Below are positions 29,277 to 39,528 of a stretch of 57,100 bases of DNA, in pieces. A program made the translations under genes and the position numbers. The notes under the pieces are model-generated. The model was given only the letters and a program-made list of their open reading frames with translations. It was not told the origin of the DNA and did not search any database. Source of the stretch: Bacteroidota bacterium (GTDB lineage: Bacteria; Bacteroidota; Bacteroidia; Chitinophagales; Chitinophagaceae); contig CANHAE010000002.1 in the NCBI GenBank assembly GCA_947458915.1, forward strand, positions 1 through 57,100, given 5' to 3'. Within the stretch, counting starts at the first letter, position 1. Each line of letters begins with the position of its first letter.

Positions 29277-31016
29277 GTGATGAAAAAATTGGCGTTAATT
29301 TTTACAGGAATTTTATTGATTGTGAACGGGTTAGTGGCTCAGGTTGTTGAATCTCCACTAGCACCCGGTGTGAAGTTGTTGAATTATGAAAAGAATAAAT
29401 CAGCGCTAGTATTTTTCAAGGAGGCCGCGGAAAAAAATCCAACGGACGGAGAAACAATTTTTTGGTATGGCCAATCATTACTTGCTCAAAATTATAATGG
29501 GTTGCCGACGGCTGAATATATTAAGAAAGCGAAGGAAGTTTATCAGAATGCATTGCAAGTAAATCCTAATAATCCTTGGTTACTTGTAGGAACGGCTCAT
29601 ATACAAGCGCTTGAAGGTGCAGACATGAATGAGGTAAAGCAGCATTTAGAAGTTGCGATAACTACTACATTAATAACAAAAGGGAAATACAAAGGGAAGC
29701 CTAGCCAAGACATTATTAATGCAATTGGCCGTGTATTCGCTGAATTACCAATAGCACTTGATCATACTTATGCGATTGATAAATTAAAGGAAACTATTAC
29801 TGCATACGATGTGGTGAATCCTAATTTATATATTAACTTAGGAATTAATTATTTAAAACTAGGAGGAGAACATGGTGGTGAAGCCGTGAGTGCATTTCAA
29901 GAAGCATTTACACGTGACCCTAAAAATGCCTATCCTCATTACCGAATTGGTAAAATTTACTTAACTCAAAATAACAAGGAATCCTTAGAGGAGAATTTTA
30001 AGAAAGCCTTAGAGATTGATCCAGAATTTGCACCTGTGTATTTTTCATTATTCATGTATTACTCTATGTATAATACAGAAATTGCAAAAACGAATTTAGA
30101 TTTATTTTTAAAATATGCTGATAAAGATCCTGTATACGATTTTTACAATGCTGATTATTTATTCCGTGTTGGACAATACGAGGCTTCTCTTCAGAAAGCA
30201 AAGGCTTTAGAGGCTGCCGTGTCTATTGCTGATTTACCACGTTTAGCGGTACTGTTGGCTTACAATTATGACCGTATTGGAGATTCTATTCAAGCAAAAA
30301 ACTATATTGAACAATTTATTGCGAATAACCCAACGGATAAAATCTTAAATGCCGACTACGAGTTAGCGGTTAAGGTGCTGTCTAAGTTTAGTGGTAATCA
30401 AACGGTACTTGCCGACTTATTACAAAAAGCGATTGCCGCAGATCCTTTAAAGGAAAATAAATTAAAATACTACAAGCTGGGTGTTGACATGTTGGAAAAA
30501 TCTAATATGTATACAGAAGAATTAAAGTGGTACTCAGATTACTCGGCCTTAAGAGGTTTAAAAGACGAAGTGTACTACTATAAAACGTCTAGTATTGCTG
30601 TAAACGCCAAAGACGGCAATACGGCAATGGCTGTAGCCAAAGAATATATTGCTGCATTCCCTGAAAAACCACAAGGGTATACATTGTATACTAAAGGAGC
30701 CAAACTTGTAGATACTGCAAATAATTTGGGAATCTTATTCGAGGCTATTTCCATTCAAAATCAGTTTTTGTTGAAAGATGCTGCTAAGTATAAGCAGAAT
30801 TTGGTGAACAATTTTTACACTATGATGGCTTATTACAATGAAACTAAAGACTTTGAAAATGCAATTGCAATGTGTGATAAGGTATTGGAATTGATTCCGG
30901 GAGACGCGCAAACAACTAAAATCAAAGAATCACTGACCAAGAATTGGGAAATTATCAAAAAAATGCCAGCAGGCAGTCAAAAACCAGCGGTTCCTGAAAC
31001 AAAAAAGACTAGTTAA
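29277..31016 (+). CDS. TPR-repeat protein, exported
   Basis: Signal peptide; TPR-like helices (AVSAFQEAFTRDPKNAYPHYRIGKIYL; LEENFKKALEIDPEFAPVYFSL). Confidence 0.85.
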   Translation: MMKKLALIFTGILLIVNGLVAQVVESPLAPGVKLLNYEKNKSALVFFKEAAEKNPTDGETIFWYGQSLLAQNYNGLPTAEYIKKAKEVYQNALQVNPNNPWLLVGTAHIQALEGADMNEVKQHLEVAITTTLITKGKYKGKPSQDIINAIGRVFAELPIALDHTYAIDKLKETITAYDVVNPNLYINLGINYLKLGGEHGGEAVSAFQEAFTRDPKNAYPHYRIGKIYLTQNNKESLEENFKKALEIDPEFAPVYFSLFMYYSMYNTEIAKTNLDLFLKYADKDPVYDFYNADYLFRVGQYEASLQKAKALEAAVSIADLPRLAVLLAYNYDRIGDSIQAKNYIEQFIANNPTDKILNADYELAVKVLSKFSGNQTVLADLLQKAIAADPLKENKLKYYKLGVDMLEKSNMYTEELKWYSDYSALRGLKDEVYYYKTSSIAVNAKDGNTAMAVAKEYIAAFPEKPQGYTLYTKGAKLVDTANNLGILFEAISIQNQFLLKDAAKYKQNLVNNFYTMMAYYNETKDFENAIAMCDKVLELIPGDAQTTKIKESLTKNWEIIKKMPAGSQKPAVPETKKTS

Positions 31017-31050
31017 TAGTATAGATATTCAATGCGTTAAATCATTTTAA

Positions 31051-31079
31051 AAAACTCCCCATTTATGGGGAGTTTTTTG
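31051..31079 (+). terminator. intrinsic terminator after the TPR gene
   Basis: AAAACTCCCC-ATTTAT-GGGGAGTTTTTT, 10-bp stem. Confidence 0.85.
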
Positions 31080-31100
31080 TGTTATGAAGGATGCTTTGCG

Positions 31101-31108
31101 TATTTTTG
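31101..31108 (+). promoter_or_regulatory. putative nuo operon promoter -7 TATTTTTG
   Basis: TTTG at 31076-31079, 21-nt spacer, TATTTTTG, then nuoA ATG 19 nt downstream. Confidence 0.5.
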
Positions 31109-31127
31109 CGGCACCTAAATCACTTGT

Positions 31128-31529
31128 ATGAATTCGTTATTGTTTTTGATGTCTACTAACGAGGCAAACAGCGCTGTGAATTATTTGCCAATTGCTTTGC
31201 AAATACTATTTGCTGGAGGCTTTGTGGCCTTCATGATATTGGTTTCTAGTTTGGTAGGACCGAAGCGAAAAACAGAGGACAAATTAGCTACTTTTACAAG
31301 TGGAATTGAATCTCACGGAGATGCTAGGTCGCCAATGGCGATTAAGTATTTTTTAGTGGCAATTTTATTTGTTTTATTTGACGTAGAGGTAATTTTCTTT
31401 TATCCCTATGCTGTAAATTTCAAAAGTTTAGGATGGAATGGTTTTTTTGAAGTAGTCATGTTTGTAGCTTTTTTCTTGGTTGGTTTTATTTACATAATCA
31501 AGAAGGGAGCGCTTAAGTGGGAAGATTAA
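31128..31529 (+). CDS. nuoA: NADH-quinone oxidoreductase subunit A
   Basis: GPKRKTEDKLATFTSGIESHGDARSPMAIKYFLVAILFVLFDVEVIFFYPYAV. Confidence 0.95.
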   Translation: MNSLLFLMSTNEANSAVNYLPIALQILFAGGFVAFMILVSSLVGPKRKTEDKLATFTSGIESHGDARSPMAIKYFLVAILFVLFDVEVIFFYPYAVNFKSLGWNGFFEVVMFVAFFLVGFIYIIKKGALKWED

Positions 31530-31556
31530 TTATTAAAATAAATTAATGCATAAATT

Positions 31557-32144
31557 ATGCGACCAGTAAGATTTAATATACATCCAAAAGAAGCTGAAAT
31601 TAGTGATGCAATTTCAATGGGTATTGCACCAGACGGTATACCTGGTGATGGCTTCTTTGCAACACAGTTAAGTTCAGTTGTTGGCTTGGCTCGAAAAAAT
31701 TCTTTATGGCCACTTCCTTTTGCAACTTCATGTTGTGGAATTGAATTTATGGCGACAATGGCTTCGCATTATGACTTAGCACGTTTCGGTTCGGAGCGTG
31801 TTGGATTTTCTCCTCGTCAATGTGATTTATTAATGGTGATGGGAACCATAGCAAAAAAAATGGCACCTGTTTTAAGACAGGTTTATATACAAATGGCTGA
31901 ACCTAGATGGGTGATTGCTGTTGGTGCATGTGCTTCAAGTGGTGGTATTTTTGACACTTACAGTGTGTTGCAAGGAATTGATCAGGTGATACCAGTTGAT
32001 GTATATGTACCGGGTTGTCCTCCTCGCCCTGAAGCAATCATAGACGGCTTTATGAAAGTGCAAGATTTAGTTGGACAGGAAAGTATCCGCAGAAGAAATA
32101 GTGAAAAGTACAAAGCATTATTAAACAGTTACGGCATCCAATAA
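31557..32144 (+). CDS. nuoB: NADH-quinone oxidoreductase subunit B
   Basis: LWPLPFATSCCGIEFMA; VGACASSGGIFDTYSVLQGID; VPGCPPRPEAIIDG. Confidence 0.97.
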   Translation: MRPVRFNIHPKEAEISDAISMGIAPDGIPGDGFFATQLSSVVGLARKNSLWPLPFATSCCGIEFMATMASHYDLARFGSERVGFSPRQCDLLMVMGTIAKKMAPVLRQVYIQMAEPRWVIAVGACASSGGIFDTYSVLQGIDQVIPVDVYVPGCPPRPEAIIDGFMKVQDLVGQESIRRRNSEKYKALLNSYGIQ

Positions 32145-32166
32145 AGGACGTTAAAATTCATAAAAC

Positions 32167-32673
32167 ATGGCGTTAACAAACGAGTATATTCAAGCACAAT
32201 TGGTTGCAAAATTTGGTGATCAGGTTACTACCTTTTCTACCACCTACGGCACACTATCATTTGAATCTCCTAAGGAGCTGAATTTAAAAGTACTTCAATT
32301 TTTATACGACGAACCAAGTTTAGGTTTTACGTTTTTAACTGATTTATGCGGTGTAAATTATCCAGATAATATTGGTGGCGAATTAGTGGTGGTTTATCAT
32401 TTACACAATTTTACTGAAAATGTACGTTTACGTTTTTCGGTAGCCACTTCAATTGCGCAACCTGATGTATTTACTGCAAGTAAATTATTTGAAAGTGCTA
32501 ACTGGATGGAGCGTGAGACATTTGATTTTTACGGAATAAATTTTGTTGGGCACTCCAATTTAAAACGCATTTTAAATGTAGACGAGATGGATTACTTCCC
32601 ATTAAGGAAAGAATATCCTTTAGAGGATCAAACAAGAATTGACAAGGACGACGAAATGTTTGGAAGAGGATAA
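32167..32673 (+). CDS. nuoC: NADH-quinone oxidoreductase subunit C
   Basis: FTFLTDLCGVNYP; ANWMERETFDFYGINFVGHSNLKRIL; YPLEDQTRIDKDD. Confidence 0.93.
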   Translation: MALTNEYIQAQLVAKFGDQVTTFSTTYGTLSFESPKELNLKVLQFLYDEPSLGFTFLTDLCGVNYPDNIGGELVVVYHLHNFTENVRLRFSVATSIAQPDVFTASKLFESANWMERETFDFYGINFVGHSNLKRILNVDEMDYFPLRKEYPLEDQTRIDKDDEMFGRG

Positions 32674-32723
32674 TTTCTTTACCATTCGATAAAAAAAGTT
32701 AAAGCAAAGCGCAATAAATTATA

Positions 32724-33950
32724 ATGGAAGCAAATCATAATATAATATTACCAGAAGGTTCAATTGAAAAACAGACCACTACTTTAAACTTTGGTCCAAC
32801 ACACCCTGCTACGCACGGCGTGTTTCAGAACATAATGGAAGTGGACGGCGAGCGTGTCGTTTCAACAGTGCAAACTGTCGGATACATTCATCGTGCTTTT
32901 GAGAAGCTAGCTGAAAGACGTCCGTTATATCAAATAACACCCATCACTGACCGATTGAATTATTGCAGCAGTCCAATTAATAATATGGGCTGGCATTTAA
33001 CTTGCGAAAAGTTTTTAAACATTCAAACACCTAAACGTGTCGATTATTTACGTGTAATTATAATGGAGCTTTCCCGTATATCAGACCATTTAATTTGTAA
33101 TTCCATTGTGGGTGTTGATACGGGTGCTTATACTGGATTTTTATACGTAATGCAATACAGAGAATTAATTTATGAAATATATGAAGAAGTATGCGGGTCC
33201 CGTCTTACTACTAATATTGGGCGTATTGGCGGTTTTGAAAGGAATTTCACAAATGCGGCATTTACGAAACTCGAAAAATTCTTAAACGAATACCCTAAAA
33301 CTTTACGTGAATTTGAAAGCTTGTTTACACGTAACCGAATTTTCATGGACCGAACGCAAGGTACCGGAGGAATAAGTGCTGAACGTGCAATGAATTACGG
33401 ATTTACGGGTCCTAATTTACGCGCGGCAGGAGTAGATTATGATGTGCGTGTGCAACAACCTTACAGTAGCTATCAAGATTTCGACTTTACGGTTCCAGTA
33501 GGAACTACAGGAGATAACTATGACCGTTATTTGGTGCGTAATGCAGAAATGTGGGAGAGTATTTCTATCATCAGACAGGCTTATGAAAAAGTACAATCCT
33601 TCAAGGGTACTGACGCCGATGTTTATCACGCGGATGTCCCTGAATATTATCTTCCTAAAAAAGAAGACGTATATACTAAAATGGAGGCATTGATATGGCA
33701 TTTCAAAATCATCATGGGTGAGATTGATTTACCAAAGGGACAAATATATAATGCGGTAGAAGGGGGAAATGGGGAGTTGGGTTTTTATTTAATTAGCGAT
33801 GGTGGAAGAACGCCGTTTCGCTTACACTTCCGTCGACCAAGTTTTATTTATTACCAAGCCTATCCTGAATTAATTAAAGGGGGAATGATAAGCGATGCGG
33901 TAGTCACAATGAGTAGTTTGAATTTGATAGCTGGGGAATTAGACGCGTAA
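32724..33950 (+). CDS. nuoD: NADH-quinone oxidoreductase subunit D
   Basis: LNFGPTHPATHGVFQ; GYIHRAFEKLAERR; C-terminal EGGNGELGFYLISDGGRTPFRLHFRRPSF. Confidence 0.97.
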   Translation: MEANHNIILPEGSIEKQTTTLNFGPTHPATHGVFQNIMEVDGERVVSTVQTVGYIHRAFEKLAERRPLYQITPITDRLNYCSSPINNMGWHLTCEKFLNIQTPKRVDYLRVIIMELSRISDHLICNSIVGVDTGAYTGFLYVMQYRELIYEIYEEVCGSRLTTNIGRIGGFERNFTNAAFTKLEKFLNEYPKTLREFESLFTRNRIFMDRTQGTGGISAERAMNYGFTGPNLRAAGVDYDVRVQQPYSSYQDFDFTVPVGTTGDNYDRYLVRNAEMWESISIIRQAYEKVQSFKGTDADVYHADVPEYYLPKKEDVYTKMEALIWHFKIIMGEIDLPKGQIYNAVEGGNGELGFYLISDGGRTPFRLHFRRPSFIYYQAYPELIKGGMISDAVVTMSSLNLIAGELDA

Positions 33951-34021
33951 GCGCAAAAAGGAATTGATTTAAAATTAGCAATATGCTTTGCGCGCAAAGC
34001 ATAGAAAAAAAGAGGTTTTAT

Positions 34022-34525
34022 ATGAGTATTCAATTTAATGAACAACAAATGGCCGAGTGTAAACGCCTGATAGCGCGTTATCCTGAAGGGAAACAGAAAA
34101 GTGCATTATTGCCAGTTTTGCATTTAGCACAAGAAAGCTTTGACGGTTGGCTATCAACGGAGACAATGGATTACGTGGCAAGTGTATTAAGTATTGAGCC
34201 AATTGAAGTATACGAGGTGGCGAGTTTTTACAGTATGTATAATTTAAAGCCTGTAGGGCAATTTGTGTTTGAAGTATGTCAAACTGGTCCTTGTATGGTT
34301 AGTGGTTCAGATAATATAATAACATACATTCAGCAGCAGTTGGATATTAAGCCGGGAGAAACAACTAAGGACGGCATTTTTACATTAAAATTAGTAGAGT
34401 GCTTAGGTGCATGTGGATACGCACCAATGATGCAGGTTGGGAAAATTTATAAGGAACACTTGACTAAAGAAAAAGTAGATGCTATAATTACGGAATACCG
34501 TTCACAAGCAGCAGTAAAAAATTAA
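34022..34525 (+). CDS. nuoE: NADH-quinone oxidoreductase subunit E
   Basis: [2Fe-2S] thioredoxin-like: EVCQTGPCMVSGS...LVECLGACGYAPMM. ATG at 34022 preferred over the track start at 33983. Confidence 0.95.
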   Translation: MSIQFNEQQMAECKRLIARYPEGKQKSALLPVLHLAQESFDGWLSTETMDYVASVLSIEPIEVYEVASFYSMYNLKPVGQFVFEVCQTGPCMVSGSDNIITYIQQQLDIKPGETTKDGIFTLKLVECLGACGYAPMMQVGKIYKEHLTKEKVDAIITEYRSQAAVKN

Positions 34526-34551
34526 TAAAGACCGGAATTAAAAATATTAAA

Positions 34552-35904
34552 ATGGGCGTAAAATTATTATTAGATAAAGCACATGTACCTGGAATTCGAA
34601 CTTATGACGTTTACCGTCGTGAGGGGGGGTACCGTTCGGTAGAAAAGGCTTTAAAGGAAATGACCCCTGAATCCATTGTTGAAGAAGTGAAGAAAAGTGG
34701 ATTAAGAGGAAGAGGTGGAGCAGGTTTTCCGGCAGGCATGAAATGGAGTTTTATTGCAAAGCCAGAAGGAGTGCCACGTCACTTAGTTTGCAATGCGGAC
34801 GAAAGCGAACCTGGAACTTTTAAGGATCGTTACTTAATGGAATTTTTGCCACACTTATTATTAGAAGGATTAATTGTGTCGAGTTTTGCGTTGGGTTCAA
34901 ACGACACTTATATTTATATCAGAGGAGAGTATGCTTGGATTACAGATATATTAGAAGAAGCCATTAAAGAAGCACATGCGAATGGCTGGTTAGGTAAAAA
35001 TATTTTAGGTACCGGCTTTGACTGTAATATTCATGTACAACGTGGTGCGGGGGCATATATTTGTGGCGAGGAAACTGCATTAATTGAATCATTAGAAGGG
35101 AATAGAGGTAATCCTAGAATTAAACCTCCATTTCCTGCCATTCAGGGTTTATGGCAAAGGCCAACGGTAGTAAATAATGTAGAAACATTGGCATCCATTG
35201 GACCTATTATAAATATGGGTGGTGACGAATATGCAAAAATTGGAGTTGGACGTTCAACAGGTACTAAATTAATTTCAGCATGCGGTAATATTAACAAGCC
35301 TGGGGTATATGAAATTGACATGACTATATCTGTAGAAGATTTTATTTATAGTGATGAATTTTGTGGAGGTATTGCAAATGGCAAGAAATTAAAAGCCTGT
35401 ATTCCGGGCGGATCATCTGTTCCAATCTTACCAGCCAATTTATTATTAAAAACAGCCAAAGGTGAAACACGTTATATGAACTATGAAAGTTTAAGTGATG
35501 GAGGTTTTGCAACTGGTTCTATGATGGGATCGGGCGGTTTTATTGTTTTAGATGAAGACCAGTGCATAGTTAAAAACACTTATACCCTAGCGCGTTTTTA
35601 TCGTCATGAAAGTTGTGGACAATGTTCACCTTGCCGTGAAGGAACCGGCTGGATGGAAAAAATATTACAAAAAATTGAAACAGGAAAAGGTTCAATGAGT
35701 GATATTGATTTATTATGGGATATACAACGAAAAATTGAGGGGAATACCATATGTCCATTAGGAGACGCGGCTGCATGGCCTGTGGCTGCTGCAATTCGTC
35801 ACTTCCGTGATGAATTTGAATGGCATATTAATAATCCTGAATTATCACAAACAAGCAATTTCGGTTTACAACACTATGCAGATCCAATTCATGTACCTGC
35901 ATAA
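34552..35904 (+). CDS. nuoF: NADH-quinone oxidoreductase subunit F
   Basis: GLRGRGGAGFPAGMKW; NADESEPGTFKDR; RGAGAYICGEETALIESLEG; ESCGQCSPCREGTGWM. Confidence 0.97.
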   Translation: MGVKLLLDKAHVPGIRTYDVYRREGGYRSVEKALKEMTPESIVEEVKKSGLRGRGGAGFPAGMKWSFIAKPEGVPRHLVCNADESEPGTFKDRYLMEFLPHLLLEGLIVSSFALGSNDTYIYIRGEYAWITDILEEAIKEAHANGWLGKNILGTGFDCNIHVQRGAGAYICGEETALIESLEGNRGNPRIKPPFPAIQGLWQRPTVVNNVETLASIGPIINMGGDEYAKIGVGRSTGTKLISACGNINKPGVYEIDMTISVEDFIYSDEFCGGIANGKKLKACIPGGSSVPILPANLLLKTAKGETRYMNYESLSDGGFATGSMMGSGGFIVLDEDQCIVKNTYTLARFYRHESCGQCSPCREGTGWMEKILQKIETGKGSMSDIDLLWDIQRKIEGNTICPLGDAAAWPVAAAIRHFRDEFEWHINNPELSQTSNFGLQHYADPIHVPA

Positions 35905-35920
35905 CATAGAAAGATAAACT

Positions 35921-37045
35921 ATGAGCGAACAAATATTTTTTAAAGTAACTATCGACAACATCACTATTGAAGTACCAGCTGGCACTACAATTTTGCAAGC
36001 TGCTCGACAAATTGGTGGTACGGTTGCGCCCCCTGCAATGTGTTATTATAGCAAATTGCAAGGTAGTGGTGGGAAATGTCGTACCTGTTTAGTGGAAGTA
36101 GCGAAAGGTTCTGAAAAGGATCCTCGCCCAATGCCTAAATTAGTAGCTTCTTGTAGAACGACAGTGATGGATGGCATGGAAGTGAAAAATATCACAAGTG
36201 ATAAAGTAATTGATGCAAGAGCAGGTGTGGTAGAATTTTTATTATTGAATCATCCTTTAGATTGCCCAATATGCGATCAGGCAGGCGAGTGTCATTTACA
36301 AGACTTGAGTTTTGATCATGGAAAATCTGCAACAAGGTATGAGTTCCAAAGAAGAACATTTAAGAAACATGATTTAGGTAAAAACATACAATTGCATATG
36401 ACACGTTGTATACTTTGTTACCGTTGTGTATTTACTGCTGACCAATTAACCAATAAGCGTGTACATGGTATTTTGGACAGAGGGGATCATGCTGAAATTG
36501 CAACACATATTGAGAAAAGTTTGGACAATGAATTTATTGGGAACGTAATTGACGTTTGTCCAGTTGGGGCATTGACAGATAAAACATTCCGATTTAAAAA
36601 TCGTGTTTGGTTTTTGAAGCCAATGGATGCACACCGTGATTGTCCAACTTGTTCGGGACGTGTTACCTTATGGAATAGAGGAGATGAGGTTTATCGTGTA
36701 ACAGCACGTAAGGACGAATGGGGAGAAATTGAAGATACGCCAGAGGGCAAGCCAGGATGGATTTGTAATACTTGTCGTTTTGATAAAAAAGAAACAAGTG
36801 ACTGGGTAATAGAAGGGCCTCGGGCTATTAGCAGACAGTCTGTGATTGCACAAGGGCATTATGCTGGAAATGTAGGGATGACTAAACCAACTGAAACTTT
36901 CAAAGCTGTTAATGGTGGAAGAACGCCTCATTTGTTACTTGATATTCATGATGAGAGTGAAGTGAACCAACCACAGCTACATTTAGGAAAAATTCATGGG
37001 CCATCTCATGGGGACACTTTTAATAATAAAATTGAAAACGCCTAA
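35921..37045 (+). CDS. nuoG: short NuoG-like Fe-S subunit of complex I
   Basis: CYYSKLQGSGGKCRTCLVEV; CPICDQAGECHLQD; HMTRCILCYRCVF; CPTCSGR...WICNTCRFD; ends after 374 aa without a molybdopterin-type catalytic domain. Confidence 0.9.
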   Translation: MSEQIFFKVTIDNITIEVPAGTTILQAARQIGGTVAPPAMCYYSKLQGSGGKCRTCLVEVAKGSEKDPRPMPKLVASCRTTVMDGMEVKNITSDKVIDARAGVVEFLLLNHPLDCPICDQAGECHLQDLSFDHGKSATRYEFQRRTFKKHDLGKNIQLHMTRCILCYRCVFTADQLTNKRVHGILDRGDHAEIATHIEKSLDNEFIGNVIDVCPVGALTDKTFRFKNRVWFLKPMDAHRDCPTCSGRVTLWNRGDEVYRVTARKDEWGEIEDTPEGKPGWICNTCRFDKKETSDWVIEGPRAISRQSVIAQGHYAGNVGMTKPTETFKAVNGGRTPHLLLDIHDESEVNQPQLHLGKIHGPSHGDTFNNKIENA

Positions 37046-37057
37046 TATTAATATAGC

Positions 37058-38101
37058 ATGACAATTCTTTCCTTTGATTGGGCCTTTATCATAGAAAAAT
37101 TAATAATGATAGCCATTATTGTTTTTGCTAGTTTAGGCATTGCACTGTATACCACTTTTGGCGAACGTAAAGTAGCTGCTATTTTACAAGACCGTCCAGG
37201 ACCGAGCCGTGCTGGTCCATTTGGTTTATTACAACCTTTAGCAGATGGTTTAAAATTAATTACTAAAGAAGAAATCATACCTAGTCACGCCGATAAATGG
37301 TTATTTATTCTGGGACCTGGTTTAGCGATGACTGCCAGTTTACTTACTTGTGCAGTAATACCATGGGGAACTGCTATTCATGTGTTTGGAAGAACTGTTG
37401 AATTACAAATTGCAGATATCAATATTGGCATTCTTTATGTTTTTGCGGTAGTAAGTATGGGTGTATATGGTATTATGATTGGGGGCTGGGCATCCAATAA
37501 TAAATTCTCCTTATTGTCGGCATTAAGGGCGGCTTCACAAGCTATTAGCTATGAGCTTGCAATGGGATTAGCATTAATTGGATTGTTGATGACTACGGGC
37601 TCATTAAGTTTAAAGACCATTGTGGAAGCACAAGTGGCAGGTAATTGGTGGAATGTGGTTTATCAACCTTTAGGATTTTTAATATTTTTCATTTGTGCAA
37701 TGGCAGAATGTAACAGAACGCCATTCGATTTGCCAGAAGCAGAAAATGAATTGAACTTTGGGTACCATCAAGAATATTCTTCTATGAAATTAGGGTTCTA
37801 CTTATTTGCTGAATACATAAATATGATTATGAGCAGCGCTATTATGGCATCTATGTATTTTGGAGGTTACGACTTGCCTTTCTTTGATGAAAGCACTGTG
37901 GCACCAAATATTGCTGCAATGATTGGTGTGGGCACTTTGCTAATAAAAATTGTATTATTTATATTCTTATTCATGTGGATTCGCTGGACTATTCCTAGAT
38001 TCAGGTATGATCAATTAATGAGTTTGGGTTGGAAAACAATGATACCATTGGCCTTGTTTAATATGTTATTAACTGGGGCAATTATTTTGGCTAAATTATA
38101 A
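37058..38101 (+). CDS. nuoH: NADH-quinone oxidoreductase subunit H
   Basis: GERKVAAILQDRPGPSRAGPFGLLQPLADGLKL; AECNRTPFDLPEAENELNFGYHQEYSSMK. Confidence 0.97.
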   Translation: MTILSFDWAFIIEKLIMIAIIVFASLGIALYTTFGERKVAAILQDRPGPSRAGPFGLLQPLADGLKLITKEEIIPSHADKWLFILGPGLAMTASLLTCAVIPWGTAIHVFGRTVELQIADINIGILYVFAVVSMGVYGIMIGGWASNNKFSLLSALRAASQAISYELAMGLALIGLLMTTGSLSLKTIVEAQVAGNWWNVVYQPLGFLIFFICAMAECNRTPFDLPEAENELNFGYHQEYSSMKLGFYLFAEYINMIMSSAIMASMYFGGYDLPFFDESTVAPNIAAMIGVGTLLIKIVLFIFLFMWIRWTIPRFRYDQLMSLGWKTMIPLALFNMLLTGAIILAKL

Positions 38102-38126
38102 TTTAAAAAATAGTATTTAATATAAC

Positions 38127-38663
38127 ATGCAACCATTAACCAATAAAGCACAAGCAGTCAGCCGAAAACCTATGACGTTTTTGGAACGTTTGTATTTGAT
38201 TAATATTATCAAAGGCATGGTGATTACATTTAGTCACATGTTCAAAAAGCAACCAACTATTCATTACCCCGAGCAAAAGCGTGAATTTAGCCCAGTATTT
38301 AGAGGCCTTCACGTTTTAAACAGAGATGAAGAAGGTAAAGAGCGTTGCACAGCTTGTGGTTTGTGCGCGGTAGCTTGTCCGGCTGAAGCAATTACTATGG
38401 AAGCAGCAGAGAGAACCGAAGATGAATTGCATTTATATAGAGAAGAAAAGTATGCAGCGAAATACGAGATCAACATGTTGCGCTGCATTTTCTGTGGATT
38501 ATGTGAGGAAGCATGTCCAAAGGACGCAATTTATTTAAGTGAAACTTTCGCCCCAGCAAACTATACGCGTAAAGGATTCATATACGGCAAACCCGATTTA
38601 TTAATTCCTAATCCAAAAACTGAAGCAGCAGCTTTAGCAATGGCAAAAGGAGTAGAAGCATAA
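38127..38663 (+). CDS. nuoI: NADH-quinone oxidoreductase subunit I
   Basis: CTACGLCAVACPAEAI and CIFCGLCEEACPKDAI. Confidence 0.96.
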   Translation: MQPLTNKAQAVSRKPMTFLERLYLINIIKGMVITFSHMFKKQPTIHYPEQKREFSPVFRGLHVLNRDEEGKERCTACGLCAVACPAEAITMEAAERTEDELHLYREEKYAAKYEINMLRCIFCGLCEEACPKDAIYLSETFAPANYTRKGFIYGKPDLLIPNPKTEAAALAMAKGVEA

Positions 38664-38670
38664 TTAATTT

Positions 38671-39171
38671 ATGAGTACATTAGAAATCTTATTTTACGCA
38701 TTATCTGCATTTGCAATTATTAGTGCTGTAATGGTGCTTGTGAGCAAGAATCCAATCCATAGTGTGCTATGGTTGATATTGGTATTCTTTGCAATTTCTG
38801 GACATTATATTTTATTGAATGCGCAATTTTTAGCAATTGTAAATATCATAGTATACGCAGGGGCAATTATGGTACTATTCCTTTTTGTGATTATGCTAAT
38901 GAATATTAAACAAGAAAATGAATTCAAAAAACATTTACTGGTTAAGTTTATTGGTGTATTGTCGGGAGGCAGCTTTTTAGTGTTACTAGTGTCATTGGTA
39001 AAACAAACAGTTCAACTACAAGGTCAAAAAGTGTTATTAAAAGAAGGCAATATTGGGTTAATACATCCATTAGGTAAAGCATTGTTTACGGACTATGTAG
39101 TGCCTTTTGAAATTAGCAGTGTATTGTTTTTGAGTGCGATGGTTGGAGCAGTAATTATTGGAAAAAAATAA
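38671..39171 (+). CDS. nuoJ: NADH-quinone oxidoreductase subunit J
   Basis: Hydrophobic NuoJ family ([29 protein letters not shown]). Confidence 0.95.
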   Translation: MSTLEILFYALSAFAIISAVMVLVSKNPIHSVLWLILVFFAISGHYILLNAQFLAIVNIIVYAGAIMVLFLFVIMLMNIKQENEFKKHLLVKFIGVLSGGSFLVLLVSLVKQTVQLQGQKVLLKEGNIGLIHPLGKALFTDYVVPFEISSVLFLSAMVGAVIIGKK

Positions 39172-39182
39172 ATTTATTAGGT

Positions 39183-39518
39183 ATGCCTATTCAGTATTAT
39201 ATCTATTTGTGTTTAGCGCTTTTTAGCATTGGAGTGATTGGTGTGTTAACGCGTCGAAACGCTATTATTGTATTTATGTGCATCGAGCTAATGCTTAATG
39301 CAGTAAACTTATTATTGGTTGCGTTTTCAAAAATGTACCATGGTGCAGCATTGCAGTTAACTCCTGGCACTACCGCCGGAATAGATGCACAAATATTTGT
39401 ATTTTTTATTATGGTCGTAGCTGCTGCTGAAGTAAGCGTTGGTTTGGCAATAATTGTAATGATGTTCCGTAACACACATTCGGTAGACATCAATTTCTTA
39501 AATAGATTAAAGAATTAA
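39183..39518 (+). CDS. nuoK: NADH-quinone oxidoreductase subunit K
   Basis: [54 protein letters not shown]. Confidence 0.96.
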   Translation: MPIQYYIYLCLALFSIGVIGVLTRRNAIIVFMCIELMLNAVNLLLVAFSKMYHGAALQLTPGTTAGIDAQIFVFFIMVVAAAEVSVGLAIIVMMFRNTHSVDINFLNRLKN

Positions 39519-39528
39519 TTCATTTCGC

